Assembly (NCBI GenBank): GCA_002367105.1
Contig: DFCS01000008.1
Location: forward strand, 38,163 to 102,162
DNA: 64,000 nucleotides
Direction: 5' to 3'
DNA from: Hungatella sp. UBA3048
GTDB taxonomy: Bacteria > Bacillota > Clostridia > Lachnospirales > Lachnospiraceae
Shown here: positions 35,372 through 44,532 of the stretch, in pieces
How the letters are laid out: each line of letters starts with the position of its first letter
How positions within the stretch are numbered: the stretch's first letter is position 1
Position numbers and translations under genes: made by a program
The notes under the pieces: model-generated
Databases searched by the model: none
What the model was told of the DNA's origin: nothing
The model's input: the letters and a program-made list of their open reading frames with translations, nothing else

Positions 35372-35522
35372 TCAGGCGGAAGGTCTGACAGCACTCTTCT
35401 TCCGGCCCATTCCGGGCAGAATAGAAGCTATGGCCACTGCCAGAATACCGCCTGCCATTTTCCCGCAAACCATGGGCAGGATCCATTCCGGTGCAACGGC
35501 AGAGCAAAAGCCAAGATGATCA
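35372..35522 (-). pseudogene. Possible remnant of a membrane-protein gene downstream of ucpA
   Basis: Minus-strand translation ending at the TGA at 35374-35372 gives VAPEWILPMVCGKMAGGILA and then a hydrophobic stretch and GRKKSAVRPSA, which reads like the C-terminus of a transporter. A second frame just upstream (FMIILAFALP) looks like the preceding helix. There is no start codon or ribosome site. It may be a decayed transporter tail or chance; confidence is low. Confidence 0.3.
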
Positions 35523-35526
35523 TGAA

Positions 35527-36318
35527 CTACACCCCGACACTGACGCTCTCCGGCAATGTGCTTCCCCCATCAATGACCGTTTGGGTGCCAGTCAGATAGC
35601 TGGATTCATCCGAGGCTAAAAATGCCGCCAGTTCTCCCACCTCTATGGGAGCCGCCAGCCGTCTCATGGGGATAGCTTTTGCCATCTCTGTCAGCACAGA
35701 CTCCGGATCAGTGGGATCCGACTGCTGTGCAATGCTCTCTGCCATAGGTGTGCGCACATATCCAGGACATATGGCATTAACACGGATGCCTGATCCGGCA
35801 AATTCTACTGCAAGAGATTTTGTGAACCCTACCAGAGCTGCCTTTGACAGTGCATACGCGGTTTCGCCAGGGTCGGCTACCATATCCCCTGTTACGGAGG
35901 ACATGATGACGATCCGCCCATCCTTTCGCTCCACCATTTCCGGCATCACGGTCCGGGTCACGTTCCAAACACCCTTAATGTTGATATCAATATGGAAATC
36001 CCGGTCTTCCTCGCTCATATCCAGGAAATTTCCCAGTCTGCATACTCCTGCATTATTCACCAGGATGTCAATATTACCCATTTGGCGCTTACCTTCTGCA
36101 ACCGCAGCCTCAACTGCCCTTAGATCCCGGACATCCGCCCGTACCGCCACACAGGAAGCTCCCTCCGCCCTTAGCTCCTCTGTCAGCCTGTCTACATCCC
36201 TTGAAATATCCAGAAGGATCAGCTTTGCACCATGTTTTGCAAATGCCTTTGCAATTCCTTCCCCTATGCCTCGTGAAGCACCTGTAATCAATGCGGTCTT
36301 ACCTGTAAGTTTTCCCAT
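35527..36318 (-). CDS. ucpA: SDR family oxidoreductase UcpA
   Basis: 263 residues, a classical short-chain dehydrogenase. The cofactor motif TGASRGIGEG is near the N-terminus, NNAG is in the middle and the catalytic Ser...Tyr-x-x-x-Lys is SSVTGDMVADPGETAYALSK. From memory the sequence, including CRLGNFLDMSEEDRDFHID and the C-terminal SSYLTGTQTVIDGGSTLPE, is very like enterobacterial UcpA, whose physiological substrate is unsettled (furfural tolerance in E. coli). It is the last gene of the sugar locus on this strand and probably oxidises or reduces a sugar or polyol intermediate. The closeness to a proteobacterial protein suggests transfer. Confidence 0.9.
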   Translation of the reverse strand: MGKLTGKTALITGASRGIGEGIAKAFAKHGAKLILLDISRDVDRLTEELRAEGASCVAVRADVRDLRAVEAAVAEGKRQMGNIDILVNNAGVCRLGNFLDMSEEDRDFHIDINIKGVWNVTRTVMPEMVERKDGRIVIMSSVTGDMVADPGETAYALSKAALVGFTKSLAVEFAGSGIRVNAICPGYVRTPMAESIAQQSDPTDPESVLTEMAKAIPMRRLAAPIEVGELAAFLASDESSYLTGTQTVIDGGSTLPESVSVGV

Positions 36319-36346
36319 TGTTTTCGTCCCTCCTTTAATAAATTTT

Positions 36347-36441
36347 AGGCTGCTGCAAAACTATGATATATGCTCTGTATTGCAATCGTATTACTTCCTA
36401 TATACAATATCAGGCATATTCAGTTTATTTTGCAACAGCCT
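36347..36441. repeat. 95-bp palindromic element between deoC-like gene and ucpA
   Basis: The outer arms AGGCTGCTGCAAAA (36347-36360) and TTTTGCAACAGCCT (36428-36441) match with one mismatch, and inner stretches (TGATATATGC / GCATATTCA-type, GTATTG / CAATA) continue the pairing almost to the centre. It may be a MITE-like insertion or a transcript hairpin. Confidence 0.6.
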
Positions 36442-36452
36442 CTCATCAGCTT

Positions 36453-37175
36453 TTAGTCAATCGTAGACATATCAATATCGTGTCCCACTGCAATCACTTC
36501 CTCAATGATCTTAATTGCATTGCTTAAGCCGATACCGAATCTGCATGCTCCCCTCTTATACATTCTAAGAAGTGTGTCTAAATCCCTGACTCCGCCTGCA
36601 ACCTTGATCTTTGCACGGTCCCCTACGGTTGCCTTAATCAGTTCTACGTGATGAAGGGTTGTAGGATTCTGGGAGAATCCGGTTCCTGTCTTAACATAAT
36701 CTGCGCCGCCTTCCATACAAAGCTCACTGGCTTTTATGATTTCTTCGTCCGTTAAGAGCATCGCTTCAATGATAACCTTTAAAGAGGTTCCCTTGGTAGC
36801 TTCACGAACTGCCTTGATATCCTCAAGCACCAGGTCATAAAGTCCTGCCTTCAGCCAGCCCACATTCATTACCATGTCATTTTCCACCGGATCCAGCTTC
36901 ATAAACTCATGAGCCAGGTATACTTTTGTTTCTGTGGTTTCCTGGCCGGAAGGGAACGCAAGGGAGGTACCGAAAGCAGTGTTTGTTCCCTTTAACAGTT
37001 CCACCAGCTCAGGATAATAGCACGGCCAGCAGAAGCAGGAGCCAAAATCATACTTTTTACAAGCTTCTACCATGGCCTCCACATCTTTGATTGACGTATC
37101 CAATTTCAGTACACTTGGGTCCATCATGTAAGCAATATCCTTTACTGTCAATACGTCTTTTCTTAATTCTTTCAT
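36453..37175 (-). CDS. DeoC-like class I aldolase
   Basis: 240 residues from the ATG at 37175 (MKELRKDVLTVKDIAYMM); a longer frame upstream lacks a good site. It is a TIM-barrel aldolase of the deoxyribose-phosphate aldolase family. All three catalytic-region signatures are visible: the Asp in ENDMVMNVGWLKAG, the Lys in LKVIIEAMLL and the Schiff-base Lys in YVKTGTGFS. True DeoC cleaves 2-deoxyribose-5-phosphate to acetaldehyde and glyceraldehyde-3-phosphate. The CFCWPCYYPELV segment near residue 40 and the locus suggest a related but different sugar phosphate, which is inference. Confidence 0.85.
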   Translation of the reverse strand: MKELRKDVLTVKDIAYMMDPSVLKLDTSIKDVEAMVEACKKYDFGSCFCWPCYYPELVELLKGTNTAFGTSLAFPSGQETTETKVYLAHEFMKLDPVENDMVMNVGWLKAGLYDLVLEDIKAVREATKGTSLKVIIEAMLLTDEEIIKASELCMEGGADYVKTGTGFSQNPTTLHHVELIKATVGDRAKIKVAGGVRDLDTLLRMYKRGACRFGIGLSNAIKIIEEVIAVGHDIDMSTID

Positions 37176-37273
37176 TTTCTTTGCCTTTCTTTTATGTAAA
37201 TTTTTTAGAGAAACAAAATCATGGATCTGCCGGATTCTTTGGGAATTCCGGGATCCCATATAACTGTCAGACA

Positions 37274-38518
37274 TCAGGTATGCAGCTCTGTCAGTTTTCC
37301 CATGGTCTTACGAATATCCACAAACCGTTGGGTATACGGTTTATTAAATGCCACACAGCCGACCGGCTGCTGACGTATCATCAGTTCTTCGCAGTTCATG
37401 CACTGGGTACAGTACTTGATCTCATGTTCCCGGCCCTCCTTAAGCTTTAAAGGAGTAAACGGGTCTGCAAAGGACTGGCGGCCTAAGCCTACCATATCCA
37501 TCATACCGTCCTCAATGCATCTGGCTCCCATTGCAAACAGGGAGGATTTCGCCGGCTCAATGGACAGAAGCTTGTTCTTTCCTCCCCGGAAGGATGAGAA
37601 ATGGGAACCGATTACAACTGTTTCCGGCTTTAAGGCTTTCTTCATCAGATCTGAAAAATAAATGTGCAGATAAGAGAAGTAAGGATCATTGGTCGCTGCT
37701 TCCATAAAGCTCATGCTGCAGTGGACGTTGCCTAAGGATTCCACAAAATAGGAAGCCCCCATTTTCTCCAGCCCCTGGATTAAATCGATGGGCTCTGTCA
37801 TATCCATCAGCGGAGAGTCCGGACCTGCGGAGCCGAAGCCTCCGGGGAACCCTTCCCACATGGACATTTTGGAACCAATCAGGAAGTTCTTATCAAAATT
37901 TACCGCTTTCTGGATCCGCTCCATGAGATCGTATGCAAAGGCAGAGCGCCTTTCCCAGGAGCCGCCGTATTTCCAGTCCCTGTCATTATAAGGGCGGATG
38001 ATCTGGGAACCTAAGTATCCATGACATAGCTTCATGTCTACGCCGTCTGCACCCACATTCTGACAGATCTTAGATGCCAGGGCAAACTGGTCCATGATAT
38101 TTTCTACTTCTTCCTCTGTCAGAATGTCACCGCCCAACCCGTACATCGGTTTCACACAGACCCTTCTGGAAAACTCCGGCACGCTGATCTCTCCTGAGTG
38201 GGTCAGCTGGAATACAATCAGGGCATCGGGATTTACTTCTTTCAGTCTGCGGATGAATTTTTCCAGGGCTTTTTCATTGCGGGGCATGATCTCCAGCTGG
38301 GTCTTTCTGGCGCGGCTTTCATTGGTTACCGTGATCGCCTCTAAATCCACCAGGCCAAACTGGCCCTTATACAGGTTTTCATACCGTTCATAGGTTAAGT
38401 CCGTTGGATTTCCCTCTGCATCAGAATCCACGCATTCCATGGGCTGTGCGAAGAACCGGTTTTTACACTCTCTGCTGCCGATCATGACCGGCTGAAATAA
38501 TGTCTCTTTGTATCCCAT
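37274..38518 (-). CDS. Old-yellow-enzyme-type NADH:flavin oxidoreductase with Fe-S site but no C-terminal domain
   Basis: 414 residues. The FMN-binding TIM barrel (about 1-350) contains the substrate/FMN region GADGVDMKLCHGYLGSQIIRPYNDR (family consensus has HxAHGYL). A 2,4-dienoyl-CoA-reductase-type [4Fe-4S] motif follows: Cys370, Cys373, Cys376 and Cys388. The protein then stops, lacking the FAD/NAD(P)H domain that usually follows in this family (~640 residues). It would therefore need an external electron donor. It lies between the ABC ATPase and DeoC-like genes. The HxAH to KLCH change at the active site suggests altered chemistry. Confidence 0.88.
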   Translation of the reverse strand: MGYKETLFQPVMIGSRECKNRFFAQPMECVDSDAEGNPTDLTYERYENLYKGQFGLVDLEAITVTNESRARKTQLEIMPRNEKALEKFIRRLKEVNPDALIVFQLTHSGEISVPEFSRRVCVKPMYGLGGDILTEEEVENIMDQFALASKICQNVGADGVDMKLCHGYLGSQIIRPYNDRDWKYGGSWERRSAFAYDLMERIQKAVNFDKNFLIGSKMSMWEGFPGGFGSAGPDSPLMDMTEPIDLIQGLEKMGASYFVESLGNVHCSMSFMEAATNDPYFSYLHIYFSDLMKKALKPETVVIGSHFSSFRGGKNKLLSIEPAKSSLFAMGARCIEDGMMDMVGLGRQSFADPFTPLKLKEGREHEIKYCTQCMNCEELMIRQQPVGCVAFNKPYTQRFVDIRKTMGKLTELHT

Positions 38519-38521
38519 AAG

Positions 38522-40030
38522 TCAACTCTCCTTTTTCCGTTTTTCGCCGCTGGCAAGCTTCATAATATTTTCTTCCGTATAATCTTCATGAGTAATTTCC
38601 CCTGTCACAGTCCCCTCATGCATGACGATCATGCGGTCCGATACTGCCATGATCTCCGGCATTTCGGAAGATATCATGATGATACTGACTCCCGCATTGG
38701 CCAGCTGGTCCATCAGTAAGTAAATTTCATACTTTGCCCCTACATCGATTCCTCTTGTGGGTTCATCAAGGATCAATATCCTGCATTCCGATGCCAGCCA
38801 CTTAGACAGCACCACCTTTTGCTGGTTTCCTCCGGAAAGGAATTTACAGACCTTATGAATATCCGGCGCAGCAATTTTTAACTCCTTCATATACTGGTTT
38901 GCAAGCTTTACTTCTTCTTTTCCGCTTACAAAGCCTTTGGTGGAAACCCGCTTTGGAGAAGCAATGGCAATATTATCCTTAATTGTCTGGTTTAAGAAAA
39001 GCCCCTGTGCTTTCCTGTCCTCCGTGGCAAATCCCATGCCAAGTTCCACCGCCTGGCAGGGGTGGGTCATATGCACCGGCTGTCCGAAAAGCTTCATTTC
39101 TCCGGAGCAGATTTTGTCCGCTCCGAATATGGCACGCATAACCTCCGTTCTTCCTGCACCCACCAGACCGGAAAATCCCAGAATCTCTCCTTTGTGAAGC
39201 CGGAAGGATACATGTTGAAACCGCTCTCCGCATAAATTGCTGGTCTCAAGCACCACTTCCTCTGATTGTACCCGGTGTCTGGGGGGAAAGGTGTCTTTTA
39301 AGTCCCGTCCGATCATCTTTCCGATGAGCCAGTCCTTGTTCACCTCCGCAATATTCGCGCAGTCCACATAAGCACCGTCCCGAAGCACCGTGATCCGGTC
39401 ACAGATTTCAAATAACTCTTCCAGCCTGTGGGATATGTAAATCACCGTGATTCCATCCTGCTTAAGCTTTCTCACAATCTGAAACAGCACATCAATTTCT
39501 TTCTGGGTCAGACTGTCCGTAGGCTCATCCATAATGATGATTCTTGCATGATAGGATACTGCTTTTGCGATGTCGATCATCTGCTGCTGTGCAACGCTTA
39601 GGCAGCGGACCGGAGTGTGATAATCCGGGATGGTACCGGCACTCACATAGTCCAGCCATTTTTTTGCAAATTCTTCTTCTTCTTTTTTCTTTATAAAATG
39701 GTTCTTATGAATCTCATGTCCCAGCATCAGATTCTCAACCGCATTTAAATCAGGGACAAGGCTTAACTCCTGATAGATGATGGCAATTCCCTTATCAATG
39801 GCATCCTGTGGGTTATGAAAATGCATTTCTTCCCCAAAAACGCGCACAGTCCCGCAATCTGCCTGGTAAACCCCGGACAGAACCTTCATAAGGGTAGATT
39901 TTCCTGCACCATTTTCTCCGATGAGAGCGTGTATCTCTCCTTCCTTTACCTTTAAGTCCACATGATTTAAAGCGGTCACTTTGGAAAATGTCTTAGTCAC
40001 GTCAAGCATTTCCAATGCGTATTCGCTCAT
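38522..40030 (-). CDS. RbsA-like sugar ABC transporter ATP-binding protein
   Basis: 502 residues with two fused ATPase domains, as in ribose/xylose importers. The first domain has Walker A GENGAGKST, signature SVAQQQM (atypical for LSGGQ) and Walker B RIIIMDEPT. The second has GLVGAGRTE (degenerate Walker A), LSGGNQQK and ILILDEPTRG. It powers uptake with the downstream permease and the lipoprotein binder of this locus. GAGGTG precedes the ATG. Confidence 0.94.
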   Translation of the reverse strand: MSEYALEMLDVTKTFSKVTALNHVDLKVKEGEIHALIGENGAGKSTLMKVLSGVYQADCGTVRVFGEEMHFHNPQDAIDKGIAIIYQELSLVPDLNAVENLMLGHEIHKNHFIKKKEEEEFAKKWLDYVSAGTIPDYHTPVRCLSVAQQQMIDIAKAVSYHARIIIMDEPTDSLTQKEIDVLFQIVRKLKQDGITVIYISHRLEELFEICDRITVLRDGAYVDCANIAEVNKDWLIGKMIGRDLKDTFPPRHRVQSEEVVLETSNLCGERFQHVSFRLHKGEILGFSGLVGAGRTEVMRAIFGADKICSGEMKLFGQPVHMTHPCQAVELGMGFATEDRKAQGLFLNQTIKDNIAIASPKRVSTKGFVSGKEEVKLANQYMKELKIAAPDIHKVCKFLSGGNQQKVVLSKWLASECRILILDEPTRGIDVGAKYEIYLLMDQLANAGVSIIMISSEMPEIMAVSDRMIVMHEGTVTGEITHEDYTEENIMKLASGEKRKKES

Positions 40031-40064
40031 ATGCTCACCTCTGTTTTCTCATAGCAGTCCCGCA

Positions 40065-41036
40065 TTATTTATTTTTCTTCTGAATCAGTACCGCCACCAG
40101 TATAATCAGACCTTTTATCACGATCTGAAGGTAAGGATTCACACCCAAAAGATTCAGTATGTTGTTCATGACCGCCATGATCAGCACGCCTGCCAGGGTA
40201 CAGATCAAGGACCCCCGTCCTCCTGCCATGGAGGTTCCGCCGATGACCACCGCCGCAATGGCATCCATATCATATCCGGTACTGCCGTTTGGCTCTCCTA
40301 CCCGGACTCTGGCTGCCAGCATGACGCCTGCAATGGATGCGGTCAGGCCGCAAAGACCGTATGCCATAATTTTATGGAATTTCACCTTTACCCCAGAGAG
40401 CCTGGCTGCCTCCGAATTGCTGCCTATGGCATAGATATGGCGACCGAATACCGTTTTGTGAAGCAGCACCATGAAAATGATCATAAGGACCGCATACAGC
40501 ACCACGGCATAGGGGATGATCCCTCCCAGGGACTTGGAACCAAAGTTGGACCAGAACTGGGAAACCGAGCCTCCCGGCGCACCGTTGGTATATATGTAAT
40601 TGAGTCCCCGCAGCACCTGCCCCGTGCCAAGGGTGATGATGAAAGCCTCTACCCCCCTGCACACAATGATACTGCCGTTAATCAGGCCGATGATAAAGCC
40701 GAATAACATCACCAGAAGCACCGGTCCTAAATAGATGCCGGTACCGCCGGCCTGCACATAGGACTCTGACATTCTTGCCATCACACAGGCTGCAATAGCC
40801 ATAATGCTGGTGACGGAAAGGTCAATTCCACCTATAAGCAGCACCATTGTCATGCCGATGCTGACCACGCCCACAATGGATGCCTGCCTTAGGATGTTTG
40901 TTATATTTTTAAATGTGGGAAAAATCGGTGAAATCATGCTGGCAATCAGCAGCAGGATGATCAGCGCAAGATAGGGGCCGCTGATGGGATTGTTTAATAT
41001 TTTTTTCACCATTCCCGAAGCACTTTTTTGTTTCAT
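40065..41036 (-). CDS. RbsC-like sugar ABC transporter permease
   Basis: 323 residues with about eight to ten membrane helices. The family motif around GVEAFIITLGTGQVLRGLNYIYTNGAP and the cytoplasmic coupling motif AIGSNSEAARLSGVKV near the middle, and AAVVIGGTSMAGGRGSL, are typical of the branched-chain/ribose permease family (BPD_transp_2). It is the only permease of the locus and probably acts as a homodimer. It is transcribed with the ATPase after it. Confidence 0.94.
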   Translation of the reverse strand: MKQKSASGMVKKILNNPISGPYLALIILLLIASMISPIFPTFKNITNILRQASIVGVVSIGMTMVLLIGGIDLSVTSIMAIAACVMARMSESYVQAGGTGIYLGPVLLVMLFGFIIGLINGSIIVCRGVEAFIITLGTGQVLRGLNYIYTNGAPGGSVSQFWSNFGSKSLGGIIPYAVVLYAVLMIIFMVLLHKTVFGRHIYAIGSNSEAARLSGVKVKFHKIMAYGLCGLTASIAGVMLAARVRVGEPNGSTGYDMDAIAAVVIGGTSMAGGRGSLICTLAGVLIMAVMNNILNLLGVNPYLQIVIKGLIILVAVLIQKKNK

Positions 41037-41060
41037 GACTGAAATGTCCCCCTTATCGGT

Positions 41061-42128
41061 TTACTGATACAGTACAACCCGCTCTTTGGCCTCTGGGCTT
41101 ACTAAAACCTTGACCAATTTCGGATTTCTGCGAATTTCATTGACAGCGTCTTCCAGTTCCTCAAGGGGAACAATCATGGAGATCAGAGGGGTAGGATCTA
41201 CCCGGTCATATTTGAGAAGGGTCAGAACGTCGCCCCAGTCGTAACCGATGCCGGCGCAGCTTCCGCTGACCTTTTTCTCCTCCAGTACGAACTTCACCGG
41301 AGGAAGACTGGCATAATCGTCATCTGCACAGATTCCGAAAGCCTCTACCTTTCCGCCTTTTCTCACCATCTGGAATGCCTGTTCATAGGTTTTTGAGCTG
41401 CCCACGGCTTCCAGAACAAAATCGGCACCTACGCCGTTTGTCAGCTTCATGACCTCAGCTATTACGTCAGGTGTTTCCTTGAAGTTGATTACATAGTCTG
41501 CCACCATGTCCTTAGCCATGGCAAGCCTGTCCTCATTGCCGTCTATGATGATCACCGGCGCAGCGCCTCTAAGCTTTGCAAGGCAGGCATGGAGGATTCC
41601 AAGCCCGGCACCGATGACTACCACGCTTCTTCCCATGATGCAGTCCATTTTTCTGGAGGCATTGATGCAGGCGGTCAAAGGCTCCACAAAGGCCGCTTTC
41701 TCATCGGATACTCCATCCGGCACCACATATACATTTTTCCACGGGACCTTTACATACTCTGCAAACCCGCCGTTTACATGGATCCCGATCTGCTTGAATT
41801 CCGTACACAGAAGCGGCTCTCCGATGCGGCAATGATAGCAGGTCCCGCAGGGCTTGCAGATATCGCAGGTAACACGGTCTCCTATCTTTAATCCCTGTGC
41901 ATTGGCACCCATCTCTTCAATGGTTCCATAAAACTCGTGGCCTGTAATTAACGGCAGACAAGCCACCTCATCCGCATATTTTCCCGTATAGGAACCCCAG
42001 TCTGAACCGCAGATTCCGCAATATTTGATCTTGATCAGGATTTCATCCTCGGTAATCTCCGGTACCGGAACTTCTGAAAGTTCATAGTGATACGGCTGTG
42101 TCAGCACTTGCGCTCTCATTTTTCTCAT
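41061..42128 (-). CDS. Zinc-dependent medium-chain alcohol/polyol dehydrogenase
   Basis: 355 residues, similar to sorbitol or threonine dehydrogenases. Catalytic zinc ligands are in YCGICGSDWGSY (Cys) and ITGHEF (His-Glu). The structural zinc loop is CDICKPCGTCYHCRIGEPLLC. The NAD motif is VVIGAGLGILHACLAKLRG. It likely oxidises a polyol or keto sugar of the pathway. Start is in the run MRKMRA; either ATG is possible. It lies between the epimerase and the permease genes. Confidence 0.9.
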   Translation of the reverse strand: MRKMRAQVLTQPYHYELSEVPVPEITEDEILIKIKYCGICGSDWGSYTGKYADEVACLPLITGHEFYGTIEEMGANAQGLKIGDRVTCDICKPCGTCYHCRIGEPLLCTEFKQIGIHVNGGFAEYVKVPWKNVYVVPDGVSDEKAAFVEPLTACINASRKMDCIMGRSVVVIGAGLGILHACLAKLRGAAPVIIIDGNEDRLAMAKDMVADYVINFKETPDVIAEVMKLTNGVGADFVLEAVGSSKTYEQAFQMVRKGGKVEAFGICADDDYASLPPVKFVLEEKKVSGSCAGIGYDWGDVLTLLKYDRVDPTPLISMIVPLEELEDAVNEIRRNPKLVKVLVSPEAKERVVLYQ

Positions 42129-42161
42129 ATATTTTCTCCTTTGCTCTGTAAATGTCTGATT

Positions 42162-43142
42162 CTATTTTGTAAACAGCGCATCACTGCGTCCTTCATAGGG
42201 AGCATCGATCATCAGGGGGCGCAGAAATTCCATGGTCTTTTTTACTCCGTCTGCCCTGCTCATGATTACATCTTCATGTTCGTAATTGAATACGCCGTCA
42301 TATCCGGTGAGGAACAGCTCGCTGATCATGCGCTTCCAATCCACGTCGCCCCAGCCGGGAATCCGGAAACGGAAGGAGCGGTCCAAACGGCCCCAGCCAT
42401 CCTGCATATACATATTTAATCCGCCCTTTGCCAGGTTGTGATGGACGATTTCACAGTCCTTGGCATGAACCAACGCGATCCTTCCTCTCAGCTCATCCAC
42501 AAAGGTCTGGATATTCACACCGGAGAACAGGATATTAGCCGGATCTAAATTGATGGCAAAGGCCGGATGGTGATCCACCACCTCCAAAAGCCTTAATGCG
42601 GACTGAGTATCATACACCACATTGTTGGGATGAGGTTCAAATGCCACCTTTACGCCGTATTCCTTGTATTTATCAAGCACTCTGCCCCATTTTAGTGCAA
42701 ACTGCTCTTCTTCGTATTTCCAGCCGTTTGGCTCAGGCCAATCGTTGATGTGTCCGTAATTTTCCATGCCGGAAAAGGCCACTACAGCAGGTACAGAAAG
42801 CTCTGCTGCAAGCTGAGCGCTGCGGATCATGCTTTCCGTTCCGAAAAGTATCTTCTCCTCCCTGGTTCCCTTGCAGGAGGATACGGTCCCATCACTGTAA
42901 GGTCCCATGATCAAAGGGGAATCCGCATGGTTGCTTAAGGAGGCGATGGTCAGGCCATGGCTTTCCACCATCTTTTTGATTTCCCCTGCCTTCTTGTTTT
43001 TTAGGATGTCCTCCACATCAACCTGGCCGTTGCCCACATAGGCGGGCAGTTCCACGCAGTCGTATCCATTGACTGCCGCAAGCTTTACCACCTCTTCCAG
43101 TGGCTTTTCCGAGTAGTTTACTACGCAAAATCCAATTTTCAT
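42162..43142 (-). CDS. Sugar phosphate isomerase/epimerase (IolE/IolI-like TIM barrel)
   Basis: 326 residues of the xylose-isomerase-like TIM-barrel superfamily. Metal-ligand regions include VKVAFEPHPNNVVYD (Glu), FAINLDPANILF (Asp), LVHAKDCEIV (His, Asp) and the C-terminal VFNYEHED (Glu). Members isomerise, epimerise or dehydrate sugars and cyclitols; the exact reaction cannot be named. It is cotranscribed with the alcohol dehydrogenase gene. Confidence 0.88.
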   Translation of the reverse strand: MKIGFCVVNYSEKPLEEVVKLAAVNGYDCVELPAYVGNGQVDVEDILKNKKAGEIKKMVESHGLTIASLSNHADSPLIMGPYSDGTVSSCKGTREEKILFGTESMIRSAQLAAELSVPAVVAFSGMENYGHINDWPEPNGWKYEEEQFALKWGRVLDKYKEYGVKVAFEPHPNNVVYDTQSALRLLEVVDHHPAFAINLDPANILFSGVNIQTFVDELRGRIALVHAKDCEIVHHNLAKGGLNMYMQDGWGRLDRSFRFRIPGWGDVDWKRMISELFLTGYDGVFNYEHEDVIMSRADGVKKTMEFLRPLMIDAPYEGRSDALFTK

Positions 43143-43211
43143 CTATGTATCCCTCCTGGTCATCCTGACTGTTTTTACTGCTGAGCCCTTACTGTGGCTG
43201 CCCCTGCCTGA

Positions 43212-44273
43212 TTAATAGGTCCAGTCATAATCATCCCCATCCGGAATCAGGTACTGGCCCATGTTGTCTTTTGTTACAACAATGGAGTCCATCATGACAT
43301 CCTTCTCCTTTGGCCCCTGGCCTTCGATGCATTCAATGGCCACATGAAGGGCATCCACGCTGGCCGCACATGGGAACTGAGTCAGCCCCACACAGCTGCC
43401 GTCCTTGATCATCTTCACCACGCCGTTGATACCGTCCGCATTTGTAAAGACAATGCCCTCTTTGTCTCTCCCTGCCTCCCGGATGGCATCCATTGCCCCC
43501 AGGGTCACGCCGCCATCCTGTGAAATGAATCCGTCAATTTCTCCCGGGCCGAACTTCGCCAGGCAGTCTTCCATAAAGCTCTTACCTTTGCTGACCTCAA
43601 AATCCGTATACTGTCTCGCGATGATCTTGATATTAGGATATTTGGAAAATACGGAGTCCTGCCCTTCTTTCTGGAAGTTATCCGTACTGGAGCCTGCCAT
43701 GGTATCCAAAGCTATGATATTCCCCTTTGGCTCGCCGTAGCGCTCTGTCAGGGCTTCCACCAGCATCCTGGCGCATTCCGCACCGTTTTGCTTATCAGAA
43801 TATCCTACGAAATGGGTGTAATCCTCTGTGGTGCAGGTGCGGTCAAAAATGATGACCGGAATTCCCGACTCAAATGCCGCTTCAATGCCGGGATTTGCTG
43901 CGTCTTCCACACATGGAGTAATCAAAATGGCATCCAGGTTCTGCTGGAGCATGGCTTCAATGTTACTGTTCTGGGTATTGGCATCATCGTGAGCATCGGT
44001 TTCCACCAGCTCCACTCCAAGTCTTTTGCATTCCTCCACCAGCATGTCCCTCATCTTTACACGCCAGCTATTGGATATGGAAGCGTTGGCAAATCCGATC
44101 CTGTATTTCTTTCCGGCTTCCGTCTCTGCTTTTGCTCCCGCTTCTTTTGCTGCTTCCCCAGTGGTCACACCTGTTCCTTCCGAACTTTCTGCCGGCGCTT
44201 TTTTTGCCGCCTGGCAGCCGCTCAAGGAAACTGCCATTGTCAATGCCATGAATACTGCTAATGCTTTCCTCAT
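43212..44273 (-). CDS. Sugar ABC transporter substrate-binding lipoprotein
   Basis: 353 residues from the ATG at 44273. The signal peptide ends in the lipobox LSGC (MRKALAVFMALTMAVSLSGC), then an Ala/Glu-rich linker leads into a periplasmic-binding-protein type I fold (KYRIGFANASISNSWRVKMRD onwards). It is the ribose/galactose-binder type (Peripla_BP_4) and begins the transport unit on the minus strand. Substrate not predictable. Confidence 0.94.
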   Translation of the reverse strand: MRKALAVFMALTMAVSLSGCQAAKKAPAESSEGTGVTTGEAAKEAGAKAETEAGKKYRIGFANASISNSWRVKMRDMLVEECKRLGVELVETDAHDDANTQNSNIEAMLQQNLDAILITPCVEDAANPGIEAAFESGIPVIIFDRTCTTEDYTHFVGYSDKQNGAECARMLVEALTERYGEPKGNIIALDTMAGSSTDNFQKEGQDSVFSKYPNIKIIARQYTDFEVSKGKSFMEDCLAKFGPGEIDGFISQDGGVTLGAMDAIREAGRDKEGIVFTNADGINGVVKMIKDGSCVGLTQFPCAASVDALHVAIECIEGQGPKEKDVMMDSIVVTKDNMGQYLIPDGDDYDWTY

Positions 44274-44457
44274 AATAACCCTCTCTTTCTTAAATACCTC
44301 CAATAATCTTGTAATAACGCCCCGGTGCTTTTGTACTGCTCTGCATAAATTCTGATCAGATATGACAAATTTTTCACAAAAACGATGCTGATTTGGCCAA
44401 ACAGTGGAAAGAAATGCGCTTTTTCTCTCCCGTTTTCGTCATTATAACATATGGTTT

Positions 44458-44532
44458 TTCGTTTTTCAACTATTTTCTTTTGTTTTCTTTTTTTATTTTT
44501 TTATTATTTTCGTTTTTCTTTTTCTTTTTTTG
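44458..44532. promoter_or_regulatory. T-rich pyrimidine tract in the divergent sugar-locus promoter region
   Basis: An almost unbroken run of T and C on the plus strand between the two divergent transcription units. It may act as a bendable or UP-element-like segment; no catabolite-repression (cre) site was found. Confidence 0.4.

Noticed and set aside
44304..44457. Catabolite repression (cre) site before the sugar genes
   Set aside because: No sequence close enough to TGWAANCGNTNWCA was found.
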